From JAAELZ01 sp965237485 (GTDB taxonomy: Bacteria; Pseudomonadota; Gammaproteobacteria; Arenicellales; Poriferihabitantaceae): DNA of 64,000 nt. Both the position numbers and the translations under genes were made by a program. The stretch lies in the NCBI GenBank assembly GCA_965237485.1, contig CBDEFQ010000004.1:186001-250000 (forward strand). Reading direction: 5' to 3'. This document shows, piece after piece, positions 35,651 through 44,700 of the stretch. Each line of letters opens with the position of its first letter. Within the stretch, counting starts at the first letter, position 1. The notes under the pieces are model-generated. The model saw only the letters and a program-made list of their open reading frames with translations, was not told the origin of the DNA and made no database searches.

Positions 35651-36169
35651 ATGTACGTCCTGCTTCGTTTCTCAGCAATGACTCAAGCCATCGGGGTCGC
35701 AAACTTCCATGTTTGCTTCGGTGTACTAGTGTGTGCATTGTTATTAACGGCTTGTGCTGGCGGCACTATTAAAAAACCGAGTTCGCCCAAGCTTAGCGTT
35801 GTAAGTGTTGAACCAGTTTCTTTGAAGTTTGACGAGCAAGTGTTTCGTTTTGACTTGAATGCGTTTAATCCGAATGGGTTTAAATTGCCGATTCAGAAAA
35901 TAGATTTTATCGCTCGCATTAGTGGCGTAGAAATAGGGCAGGGGTTAACGTCTGAGGCACTTACTTTGGTGCCGAATGGGGATACGCCATTTTCTATGGA
36001 AGTGAAAACAGATTTGTCTAAGGTGATAAATAGCATTGGCGATTTATTTAAGACGGGTGGATTGAATTTGGAATATCAGTTGGAGGGAAAGATGCGGTTT
36101 GTGGATGGAGGGTTGTTTGATGGGATTGGGATTCCGTTTGATTTGAGTGGGAATTTGTTGGAGAAGTGA
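35651..36169 (+). CDS. LEA type 2 / WHy-domain lipoprotein
   Basis: A 172-residue protein. It has a lipoprotein signal ending LLLTAC (lipidation Cys) and then a single LEA-2/WHy domain: VVSVEPVSLKFDEQVFRFDL, NAFNPNGFKLPIQKIDF, LEYQLEGKMRF and GIPFDLSGNLLEK. Bacterial members are small envelope proteins of unclear function, often linked to stress. An ATG at 35678 would give a more compact signal peptide (MTQAIGVANF) and may be the true start. It is bordered on the right by an IS66 copy starting 49 bp downstream. Confidence 0.8.
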   Translation: MYVLLRFSAMTQAIGVANFHVCFGVLVCALLLTACAGGTIKKPSSPKLSVVSVEPVSLKFDEQVFRFDLNAFNPNGFKLPIQKIDFIARISGVEIGQGLTSEALTLVPNGDTPFSMEVKTDLSKVINSIGDLFKTGGLNLEYQLEGKMRFVDGGLFDGIGIPFDLSGNLLEK

Positions 36170-36218
36170 TTCTGTAAACGTTTGATCTAAGCCAGGGACA
36201 AGGTTAGATCAATTTTAT

Positions 36219-36890
36219 GTAACTTCTCAATAACCCGTGGCAAAGCTGGCGCGTTCCATAATGATATCTGGCAGAGGATCAATATGTTGCTCACCGATAC
36301 CAAGTCGATGGGTCAGGTAGTGCCAGAACGATATATCCAGTTTTCGGCAGGTCTTTTTCAAACTGGCAAACGTGTCCCGACACTGCTGGCCAGCATCGCT
36401 GCGGGTGGAGCCACTCACTTTCCGTTTTTTCACGTAATCGCGAATGCCTGTTTCACTGCCATTGGTGTGTAACGGAATATCTGGTCGATCTAGCACCAAC
36501 AGTAATTCTGCTTTATTCGCATGGATTCGTTTGAGCGTCTGATTTAATGTTTGGTAGCATGTCTGTTGAGTGAAGATTTCATCGAAACGCTACTCAAGTA
36601 TTTTACGTTGGTTCTCGCAAGGCTGGGTTTTATACTCTTTTAACGCCCGATAAAAGCACCAGACTTGGTCGCGTATTTTAGCCATGCCCTGCCGGTGTCC
36701 CTCGTTCAGCGGTATCAACTTATGGATTAAGCGCTCGGTGTGTATCCAACACAAGGCATGAGCCAAAATGTTAAATTGCCCTGCATCATCACTGACGACA
36801 GCGATGTCATCACACAGACCATGATGCAAAATACTACCAAGTAATGCCCCTTCGGTGGTGATACGTCGGTGACGTGCCTTAATGATCAAC
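36219..36890 (-). mobile_element. IS66-family element copy B, truncated at a REP-like palindrome
   Basis: The left end GTAACTTCTCAATAACCCGT is intact (same as copies A and C). The other end is cut at 36890, where a GGGGTCTGACCCC palindrome begins. The transposase part preserved here includes central sequence missing from copies A and C: SDDAGQFNILAHALCWIHTE and RLIHKLIPLNEGHRQGMAKI. An in-frame TAG (CAG changed to TAG) near 36588 splits the frame. No right end or target duplication remains. Confidence 0.88.
36227..36889 (-). pseudogene. IS66 transposase fragment, copy B
   Basis: C-terminal and central part of IS66 TnpC, the N-terminal part lost. It reads in one frame except for a TAG between KILE and RFDEIF. 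DDAGQFNI carries acidic residues of the DDE core, and PLHTNGSETGIRD holds the conserved C-terminal block. It shows what the complete sequence looks like across the deletion joint of copies A and C. Confidence 0.85.
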
Positions 36891-36914
36891 AGCTTTAAAG
36901 GGGTCTGACCCCTT
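36891..36914. repeat. REP-like palindrome 1
   Basis: AAAGGGGTCTGACCCCTTTC, a near-perfect palindrome followed by TTGG. The same core occurs at 39339 and 39934, always preceded by AGCTTT. It starts exactly where IS66 copy B stops. Confidence 0.75.
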
Positions 36915-37463
36915 TCTTGGTCCCTTCATGGCGTTGCTTTCTCTTGGTCAAAAAAACACAAGTCTTGTCCAACATGAAATGATACTGAGCGAAGGGACTG
37001 ATTCTAATCGGAAATGATACCGAACTAATCTAATTTCTGTTCATGATGGTGAATGAATACCATTATGAATGACCACCATATAGATACCCTTGATAAGGCA
37101 CGCTTGTTGCTACAAGGCACTGATGAAATCGATCTGGCAATCGACGGTAAACGCAATCGCTATGATTTCATCAAACGCACCTTAATGCGTTTCAAATACA
37201 GCAAACTGGGTCGAGCCGATAAGGGTCTTGTGCTACGTTATATCACACGCATCAGCGGTTACTCTTATGTGCAAGTGAAACGCCTTGCTGCCAGCTATCT
37301 CAAGCACGGTAGAATCAAGTCGCGACATCGTGCCACAAGGGGCTTTGCTAGACGCTATAGCAATCAAGACATTAAGCTTCTAGCAGAGATGGATGAACTC
37401 CACGGTACGTTAGAAGTGGACCCGCTTTTTAGGACAGATGGCTTAGGAGTTATTTTCAGCTGA

Positions 37464-38288
37464 TTAAGCAGCCAATTTCAGGCCGCGACATGGATCATAC
37501 ATCATGTCAGGGACCATGCCCAATGTTTGATGTTTACGCTCTTGGTTGTAATAGTTTATCCAGGAGCCAATGCCGTCTTTTGCCTCTTTCATCGATTGGT
37601 AGGCTTGCAAATAGACTTCCTCATATTTCACGCTGCGCCATAAGCGCTCAACAAATACATTGTCACGCCAAGCACCTTTGCCATCCATGCTGATGCGAAT
37701 ACCATTGTCTTTGAGTACACCGGTAAACGCCTCACTGGTAAATTGCGCACCTTGATCGCTGTTAAAGATATCAGGCTTGCCGTAGTAATGCAGTGCCTCT
37801 TCCAAAGCATCTACGCAGAATGCGCTATCCATGCTGTTGCTAAGCCGCCATGACAGCACTTTACGAGAATACCAATCCATCACAACGGTAAGATAAGCAA
37901 AGCCCTTAGGCATCGGGATATAAGTTATATCGGTACACCAAGCTTGATTGGGTTGATTGATGGCCAACCCACCTAGCAGATAAGGATAAATCTTGTGCCC
38001 CGCCTTCTTCTTGCTGGTGTTAGGCCTAGGATAGATGGCTTTAATGCCCATCTTACGCATTAAGCGTCGCACATGTTTACGGTCAACTCGGTGGCCTACA
38101 TCTTGCAACACATCACGAATGCGTCTACTGCCAAGAAAGGGCCGATTGAGGTGAATGCGATCAATCAGATGCATCAGTTCCAAGTCATCCTCATTAGCAG
38201 GTGAGGTTTTGTAATAAACATGGGAACGATGAATCTTCAACAATTTACACTGACGAACTAACGATAGTTTATTGCTTTTATTAATCAT
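37464..38288 (-). CDS. IS3-family transposase OrfB (DDE integrase)
   Basis: 274 residues. HTH_21-type N-terminus (LKIHRSHVYYKTSPANEDDL), then the rve core with Asp in WCTDITYIPM, Asp in IFNSDQGAQFTSEAF and Glu in NVFVERLWRSVKYEEVYLQA. The C-terminus NYYNQERKHQTLGMVPDMMY is conserved. It is probably made mainly as an OrfAB fusion through frameshifting at a TTTTTTA site near the end of orfA. It appears undamaged. Confidence 0.9.
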   Translation of the reverse strand: MINKSNKLSLVRQCKLLKIHRSHVYYKTSPANEDDLELMHLIDRIHLNRPFLGSRRIRDVLQDVGHRVDRKHVRRLMRKMGIKAIYPRPNTSKKKAGHKIYPYLLGGLAINQPNQAWCTDITYIPMPKGFAYLTVVMDWYSRKVLSWRLSNSMDSAFCVDALEEALHYYGKPDIFNSDQGAQFTSEAFTGVLKDNGIRISMDGKGAWRDNVFVERLWRSVKYEEVYLQAYQSMKEAKDGIGSWINYYNQERKHQTLGMVPDMMYDPCRGLKLAA

Positions 38289-38308
38289 AGTTTTGCGCTC
38301 AGGTCTGT

Positions 38309-38590
38309 TTAACGACCGAGCGCTTTTGATAAAAAATCGTTTTCCATGGTGATTTCACCGATCTTTGCCTGTAATGATTTAATCTCTGATTCTCGGTTTG
38401 GAGATAAGCCTGTGCCTGATGCAAAGACTTCAGCTGAGCTATCGAGCAATTGTTTCTTCCACTTGACGATAAGATTTGCATTGATGTCATAACGACTAGC
38501 AAGATTGCTTAATGTTTCATCACCTTTGATTGCTGCAAGAGCAACTTTGGCTTTGAATTGTGGGGCATGGTTTCTACGCTTTTTACTCAT
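38309..38590 (-). CDS. IS3-family transposase OrfA (HTH)
   Basis: 93 residues with the Tnp_1 HTH (KRRNHAPQFKAKVALAAIKG, LSNLASRYDINANLIVKWKK) and a leucine-zipper-like C-terminus (EIKSLQAKIGEITMENDFLS). The heptamer TTTTTTA (minus strand, 38330-38336) lies in the last codons. The -1 frame is open from there into orfB, which fits programmed -1 frameshifting known for IS3 elements. Confidence 0.88.
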   Translation of the reverse strand: MSKKRRNHAPQFKAKVALAAIKGDETLSNLASRYDINANLIVKWKKQLLDSSAEVFASGTGLSPNRESEIKSLQAKIGEITMENDFLSKALGR

Positions 38591-39338
38591 TTTCTGTTCC
38601 TCGTTTTGAACAATTATAAAACAGAAAATAACTCCTTATTTTGGCCTTCAACCTGTCCTAATCATGGGGTCCACTTCAGTTATCAGGCCATGCCACTAAG
38701 AAACTCTGTGAGCGCGCCTTAGTTGTCTATGAGCAAACTGAGTATGCCAACCTGGCACCTATCTCGGTTTCTCATCTATACAATCTACGCCGATCTAAAC
38801 CCTACCAGAACAATCTCCGTCACTTTGAAAAGACACATTCCAAGCCTTCTTCTATCGGCCAAAGACGTAAGCCACAGCCAGAAGGTCAACCTGGCTATAG
38901 CCGTGTAGATACAGTGCATCAGGGCGATAAGGACAAGGTTAAAGGGGTCTATCATATCAACGCCGTTGATGAGATCACCCCGTTTGAAGTCGTGTCTTCT
39001 ACACAGAAAATATCAGAGCCATTCTTGATGCCTATTCTCACTCAAATGCTAGAGCAATTCCCCTTTGTGATTAAAGGCTTTCATGCCGATAATGGCAGTG
39101 AATACATTAACCAATCGGTGGTGCGATTGTTGAATAAGCTATTAATCGAGTTGACCCAATCCAGGGCTAGACACCGTAACGACCATGCCTTAGTTGAGTG
39201 CAACAATGGGGCCATCGTGCGCAAGCATCTTGGCTTCATGCATATCCCGCAAAAATATGCGCCTGAGATTAATCAATTTGCCACCGACTTTCCTAACCCT
39301 TATTTGAATTATCACCGACCTTGTTTCTTCCCACAGCT

Positions 39339-39400
39339 TTAAAAGGGGTCTGACCCCTTTCTTGCGCATACGAAATTGGCAAGTCATTAACTCGGTTGCA
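39339..39400. repeat. REP-like palindrome 2 plus direct repeat
   Basis: AAAAGGGGTCTGACCCCTTT begins at the truncation point of the integrase-type element. It is followed by CGAAATTGGCAAGTCATTAA, which occurs again in direct orientation near 40014-40034. Together with palindrome 3 this gives a direct repeat on both sides of the small Sel1 gene. The rest of the gap to 39590 shows no gene. Confidence 0.7.
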
Positions 39401-39590
39401 CTCAATCCTGAAAATAATGTACCATTAGTTATGTAGAAAATTACTGCAACTAGCCTGAAAAACGCCGAATCCAGCTTCTTGCCATTTAAATGTATCTCAT
39501 CGTACAATTTAAATGACGATGACGCACTGTTATTGAAGTTGAATAACAGATAAGCTTTTGGACATTAGTTTATAATAAGAGTAAAGACTT

Positions 39591-39911
39591 ATGGCAAACA
39601 TTAAACAAAGCATACTAATAATTTTTACTACATCAATGTTGTTTGTCGGGGTGGCATACAGCGGCGATTTTGACGATGGCGTGCAAGCTTATAACAACAA
39701 TGATTATGAGACAGCGTTTAACCTGTTTAGAAAAGCTGCGGAGCAGGGAGAGGCAGGTGCGCAATACTATTTAGGCTTGATGTACTACAATGGATACGGC
39801 GTTAGGCAAGATAAAAGTAAAGCTAAGAATCTATATGGTGTTGCTTGTGACGGTGGGGTTCAGGAAAGCTGTAATAATTATAGAATATTAAATGAACAAG
39901 GTGTTCAATGA
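39591..39911 (+). CDS. Small secreted Sel1-repeat protein
   Basis: 106 residues with an N-terminal signal (IKQSILIIFTTSMLFVGVAY, cleavage near AYS-GD). It then has one or two Sel1-type repeats: GVQAYNNNDYETAFNLFRKA, AEQGEAGAQYYLGLMYYNGY and GVRQDKSKAKNLYGVACDGG. Sel1 repeats mediate protein contacts in the periplasm or in host cells; the role here is unknown. It sits alone between transposon remnants, inside repeats, and could be cargo or a survivor of a larger island. Confidence 0.75.
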   Translation: MANIKQSILIIFTTSMLFVGVAYSGDFDDGVQAYNNNDYETAFNLFRKAAEQGEAGAQYYLGLMYYNGYGVRQDKSKAKNLYGVACDGGVQESCNNYRILNEQGVQ

Positions 39912-39933
39912 AGCACGTTATGAAAAAAATAGC

Positions 39934-40036
39934 TTTAAAGGGGTCTGACCCCTTTCTTGGAGGTGTATCAGGCTGCAAAAACAAAGCATCCCAATCGATG
40001 GTCTGGATGCACACGAAATTGGCAAGTCATTAACTC
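39934..40036. repeat. REP-like palindrome 3 plus direct repeat
   Basis: AGCTTTAAAGGGGTCTGACC continues CCTTTCTTGG. About 55 bp later comes CGAAATTGGCAAGTCATTAA, the same string as after palindrome 2. The spacer between the two repeated parts differs (5 bp at palindrome 2, about 55 bp here). Confidence 0.7.
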
Positions 40037-40039
40037 GGA

Positions 40040-40442
40040 GTCTATTCCAATACAGGAATGATACCGAGAAGTTGATTGTCATTTCTGTTCAAAGATGTTT
40101 TTAAAGAGTTTAGTTTTTTCCTCATTGAGTTGTTTTGCTGCCTCATTATCAGTCATCTGATAAACGATATCGTCAAGCATTGTAAACGAGATGTGAGTTT
40201 TAAGATATGACTGTGCATTGGTCAACGATTTGAGTTTTTCATAAGGCGTCATCATGTTTCGATATGGATAGGTTTTGACTTGTTTTCCTTTGTTGTTAGT
40301 GCTGATCTGTGGGAAGAAACAAGGTCGGTGATAATTCAAATAAGGGTTAAGAAAGTCGGTGGTAAATTGATTAATATCAGGCGCATATTTTTGCGGGATA
40401 TGCATGAAGCCAAGATGCTTGCGCACGATGGCCCCATTCTTG
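40040..40442 (-). mobile_element. Integrase-type IS copy 2, 3' part, inverted relative to copy 1
   Basis: It contains the C-terminal third of the same transposase as at 37053-39342 and an end sequence (GGAATGATACCGAGAAGTTG followed by TTTCTGTTC) similar to the left end of copy 1. The other side is cut at 40442/40443 by IS66 copy C. It keeps C-terminal sequence missing from copy 1. Confidence 0.75.
40079..40440 (-). pseudogene. Integrase-core transposase, C-terminal fragment, copy 2
   Basis: Reads AIVRKHLGFMHIPQKYAPDI, then YHRPCFFPQISTNNKGKQVK, YPYRNMMTPYEKLKSLTNAQ and ends at NIFEQK. Closely similar to the end of copy 1 where they overlap. The catalytic core is gone. Confidence 0.8.
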
Positions 40443-41477
40443 GTAACTTCTCAATAGCCCGTGGCAAAGCTGGCGCGTTCCATAATGATATCTGGCAGAG
40501 GATCAATATGTTGCTCACCGATACCAAGTCGATGGGTCAGGTAGTGCCAGAACGATATATCCAGTTTTCGGCAGGTCTTTTTCAAACTGGCAAACGTGTC
40601 CCGACACTGCTGGCCAGCATCGCTGCGGGTGGAGCCACTCACTTTTCGTTTTTTCACGTAATCGCGAATGTCTGTTTCACTGCCATTGGTGTGTAACGGA
40701 ATATCTGGTCGATCTAGCACCAACAGTAATTCTGCTTGATTCGCATGGATTCGTTTGAGCGTCTGATTTAATGTTTGGTAGCATGTCTGTTGAGTGAAGA
40801 TTTCATCGAAACGCTGCTCAAGTATTTTACGTTGGTTCTCGCAACTGTTCCAACAAGAGTGGTTGCGTGGTTTGACAATGATGATATTGATAGAGAATAT
40901 AACTGACCAGACGAGGCCCATAATGTCGCCCTGCCACGGATGTCGGTAACTGGCCTTTGAGCTTTTTATTGTCTGGCGTTACCCAATGCGCTAAACGATA
41001 GCGGGTGGTATGAACCTTGATAAGCAAATCTTGCACTACAAAATCCCGATAGCCTTTAAAGCGAGAACCTTCGGGCACGGACTTCGCTGGTTCAATAACC
41101 AGATTTAGGTCAATTGACAGCCTTGGTGTTTTCTTTGCCTTGTTCGACCCAGCTCGCTGCTTAGGTTTGTCGCTAGAAGATGAACGTTTTGGCTCTGTTT
41201 TCTTATCCATATTACCGCCCTTAACAGTAGGCCGCCTCTTCTGCCCCTTAAGGATATTGATTTCATCTTTAAGCAATGCTATTTCTTCGTCCTGTTGTTG
41301 AACTCGCACCAACAGCTGCTCCACTAGCACCCGCAACATTTTTACTGCGGGGGTTTGTTCTTGTTCAGGAATGTCGGGAATAGAGGGTAGCTTACTCAAG
41401 GTCTTAAACGTCCGTTAACTGGATAGACCTTAGTGTACCATCGGTTTTGAAAGTCCAATTTTGCCTTCTGAACTGCG
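40443..41477 (-). mobile_element. IS66-family deletion derivative, copy C, right end lost
   Basis: Nearly identical to copy A from its left end (GTAACTTCTCAATAGCCCGT, one mismatch) to CTGAACTGCG at 41477, including the same internal deletion joint. The last 200 bp or so, with the right inverted repeat, are missing, and IS256-related sequence follows. It truncates the integrase-type copy 2. Confidence 0.9.
40451..41399 (-). pseudogene. IS66 transposase (TnpC), internally deleted, copy C
   Basis: Same fusion of N-terminal (from 41399, MSKLPSIPDIPEQEQTPAVK) and C-terminal parts as copy A, with the same out-of-frame joint after LLLEQLREPT. Unlike copy A the C-terminal part has no extra stop before LLLVLDRPDIP. 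It cannot encode a complete catalytic core. Confidence 0.88.
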
Positions 41478-42369
41478 ATTACGCAACATTGGGTATGGAC
41501 TTTTTGTCTAGCAAGTTGACTCATTGTCGTTCCACACGATATATCGATGATTAGCATTAGCCCATTCGTCGTCAATTTCAATCAGAATGGCACTGACTAA
41601 TCGTAACCAAGCCTCTCGGTTAGGAAAGACTCTGACCAAGCGGGTTCGCCGCTTAAGTTCTTGTTGAACCGTCCGTTCAATGCGGTTGGAGCTTCGCATT
41701 TCTTTTGGTGTCTATCTGGCAAGGCAAACACATTTAACCCTTCAGGCACATTGTTTTCTAGCCACTGCGCCAAGTGAGCATGCTTTTCCTGGTACTGGCT
41801 CACAAGGACTTTTAGATTAACCTGAGCAGCTGCCATATTGGGTGCATTCCAAACACTACGCAGCTCACCACCAATGCGCTGCTTGATCTTGTGATTGGGG
41901 GCATGATGCATTGCATTCTGCGCCAGATGAAACTGGCAACGCTGCCAAGGTATACCTGGGAACACTGCCTTTCTAGCGGCTTTTAAGCCACTGTGATCAT
42001 CACTGACAATAAACTCAATACCATGTATGCCCCGGTCAACCAAGCCTTTGAGGAACGCTCGCCAGTTAACCTCGGCTTCATTAAGCGCCATTGCCGTTCC
42101 TAATACGCAACGCCGTCCACAAAGGCAATGCACCCACCGCACTCAACACCGCCATATCAATCACTTGGTGGCCCTCACGCACCTTTTCATAACGCGCATC
42201 AAGGATTAGGTAAGAGACTTTACCCAAATGCATATTTTTACCAACCGTGGCCACTGATTTTTATCGAAGCGCGGACACTTTTTCGCTTCCGTAAAATTCC
42301 TCCACAGCCTTCTTGCGGTTAACACTATAACCGTTAACCTGCCGTTCTTTTATTTGTATTGGAACAGCT

Positions 42370-43916
42370 ATGAAACCCAAGAAGGTCACTATGTTAAAAC
42401 TCAAAGACATTCTGCGCTTGCACTATGAGGCGCAACTATCCTCCCGTAAAATCGCGCTCGGCTTAAACCTGTCACGCAGCGCCGTATCCAAATATCTCGT
42501 CAGAGCAACAAATGCCCAATTAAGCTGGCCCCTGCCAGCAGGCATGGATGAACAACAGCTGCAGGCGATATTAAAGCCGCCCAAATGCAGAGGCCCTGCC
42601 ACTGCTTTATTGTGTGAGCCAGACTTTGCACAAATATCAGTTGAACGGTCTCGTAAAGGGATGACTCGCCAATTACTGTGGGAAGAATACGCCGAGCATC
42701 ATCCAGTCAACCATTACAGCTATTCTCGCTTCACGGTGTTGTTCGGTCAGTGGCGCAAGAAGCAAAGAATCTCGATGCGCCAGACTCATATTGCTGGAGA
42801 TAAACTGTTTGTTGATTATGCTGGTTTAACCTTAGGTATTATTGATGCTCGTACGGGTGAAGCACGCCCTGCCCAAGTATTCGTTTCAGTGCTCGGAGTC
42901 AGTTCCTATACCTACGCCGAGGCCACATGGACACAGAGCTTGCCTGACTGGATAGGCTCACACGTTCGCGCCTTTGAATTTTATGGCGGTGTTACTCAAA
43001 CAGTGGTGCCCGATAACCTCAAGAGTGCTGTTTCTAAAGCCGGTCGTTATGACCCCGAACTCAACCCCAGCTATGCACAATTAGCCGCCTATTACGGTGT
43101 GGCGGTGATGCCTGCCAGACCTTATAAGCCTAAGGATAAATCTAAAGCCGAGGTGGGCGTACAGATTGTCGAACGCTGGATCATGATGCGGCTGCGCAAG
43201 CTGCAATTGTTTAGTTTGGCTGAGGCTAATCAAGCTATTCGAGAATTGCTAGATGATCTAAACAATCGCCCCTTTAAACAACGCCCGGGTTCTCGCCGCT
43301 CACAGTTTGAATCAATTATAAGCCTGCTCTTAAATCATTGCCTGGCACGCCTTATAGCTATCGCCATGTAGTAAAAGCACGGGCGCACATCGATTATCAC
43401 GTTAGCTATGATGGACATCATTACTCGGTTCCCTATCAATTGCGCGGCGAGGCAGTAATGTTACACGTGGGCGAGCACTGTATTGATGTGTTCTACCAAG
43501 GCAAGGGTGTCGCGCAACATCCGCGAGCAATGGGCCAAGGCGGACACACAACCCATGTCGCTCACATGCCTAAAGCTCATGCTAAACACCAAGAGTGGAC
43601 GCCTGATCGGTTTCTTAATTGGGCAAGTCAGGTCGGTGCGGCGACAGAGCGCGTGGTGCGTTATCAATTAGAAAATCGCCCCCATCCAGAACATGGTTAT
43701 CGTGCTTGTTTGGGCATTCTTAACCTTGCCAAGAAATACGGCAAGACGCGTTTGGAGAATGCCTGTTTACGCGCAGAGAAGATTGGCGGCCTGCATTACA
43801 AACACCTTGCATCAATACTACAAACCCGTCTCGACAAGCTACCTACCGAACCCGATAAGCAACAGACTTTGCCAAGCACCCATGCCAATGTGCGCGGAGC
43901 CGATTACTACCATTAA
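42370..43916 (+). pseudogene. istA: IS21 transposase IstA, frameshifted
   Basis: N-terminal HTH (LRLHYEAQLSSRKIALGLNL) and the rve core with Asp in KLFVDYAGLTLG and VVPDNLKSAV, then Glu in KSKAEVGVQIVERW. The frame breaks at QFESI (near 43318), where one base is missing, and continues in the next frame as KPALKSLPGTPYSYRHVVKA to ADYYH at 43916. The element is probably not autonomous unless frameshifting rescues it. Confidence 0.88.
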
Positions 43917-43953
43917 CCCAAACCATTTCATCTATAACCAACAGGAAAATACT

Positions 43954-44700
43954 ATGACTCCACAACAAACCCTTACCCAACTGAATGAATTACGCCTAAC
44001 GGGCATGGCCGAGCAACTGTGCTATCAGTTCGACCCACCTAACACTTATGATGAGCTGGGCTTTATCGAACGACTCAGTTTGCTCGTAAACCACGAGGCC
44101 ACCGTGCGGGATAACCGCAAAGTCACGCGTTTACTCAAGCAAGCGAAGTTACGATATCGCGCCCAAGCAGACGACATCGATTACCGAACTAGACGAGGTT
44201 TACACAAAGACACGGTAGCGCAGTTACTGGCCCTAGACGGGGTAAACAAAAGCCGCAATGTCATCATCCAAGGCCCTACAGGCACCGGCAAAACCTTCTT
44301 GGCCTGTGTGTTAGGACAAGCGGCTTGTGAGCACGGCATTAGCACAAAATATATTCGTGCTAGCCGCTTATTTGAAGCAATGACCTTGAGCCATGGTGAT
44401 GGCAGTTACACCAAGCTACTGGCACAAATAGCAAAAATCAAACTATTGATTATCGATGACTGGGGCTTGGATACACTGACTCAGCAAAACCGTAATGACC
44501 GATTAGAAATAATAGAAGATCGCCACGGTAATGGTGCCACCTTAATCACCAGTCAATTGCCCACACAACATTGGCATGATGCGATTGGTGAAGCCACTTT
44601 GGCTGATGCGATTCTGGATCGCTTATTACACAACGCGCACAAAATACAATTAGAGGGGGAATCGATGAGAAAAATCCAGTCACAACAGAGCAAAGTGTAG
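43954..44700 (+). CDS. istB: IS21 helper ATPase IstB
   Basis: 248 residues. AAA+ ATPase with Walker A IIQGPTGTGKTFLA, Walker B KLLIIDDWGLDTL and the N-terminal helical part LNELRLTGMAEQLCYQFDPP. IstB assembles with IstA to promote transposition. The ATG at 43954 is preceded by AGGAAAAT and begins the conserved region; the frame is open further upstream. No damage seen. Confidence 0.92.
   Translation: MTPQQTLTQLNELRLTGMAEQLCYQFDPPNTYDELGFIERLSLLVNHEATVRDNRKVTRLLKQAKLRYRAQADDIDYRTRRGLHKDTVAQLLALDGVNKSRNVIIQGPTGTGKTFLACVLGQAACEHGISTKYIRASRLFEAMTLSHGDGSYTKLLAQIAKIKLLIIDDWGLDTLTQQNRNDRLEIIEDRHGNGATLITSQLPTQHWHDAIGEATLADAILDRLLHNAHKIQLEGESMRKIQSQQSKV

Larger units (their letters stand above)
37413..38678 (-). 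mobile_element. IS3-family element
   Basis: A 1266-bp element with ends GAAGTGGACCC... and ...GGGGTCCACTTCA, and the 4-bp direct repeat GTTA at 37409-37412 and 38679-38682. It carries orfA and orfB in overlapping frames, as usual for IS3. The insertion splits the integrase-type transposase, whose frame rejoins exactly. Confidence 0.9.
36994..39338 (+). mobile_element. Integrase-type IS (IS481-like core), copy 1, interrupted by IS3 and truncated
   Basis: The left end GGGACTGATTCTAATCGGAA, with ATGATACCGA inside it, is similar to the terminus of the inverted copy near 40045-40085, which defines a probable inverted repeat. The element carries one long transposase frame and is interrupted by IS3 at 37413-38678. 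The right part is cut at the second GGGGTCTGACCCC palindrome, so about 80 codons of the transposase C-terminus and the right end are missing compared with the second copy. Confidence 0.75.
37053..39342 (+). pseudogene. Integrase-core transposase, copy 1, interrupted and truncated
   Basis: Joining 37412 to 38683 restores a continuous frame: MDELHGTL then SGHATKKLCERALVVYEQTE, LYNLRRSKPYQNNLRHFEKT, and the rve core with Asp in RVDTVHQGD, Asp in GFHADNGSEYIN and Glu in ALVECNNG. The N-terminus (KADKG-type region, here LGRADKGLVLRYITRISGYS) is a helix-turn-helix. The product would end at NYHRPCFFPQL, short of the full C-terminus seen in copy 2. The gene is inactive because of IS3. Confidence 0.85.
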
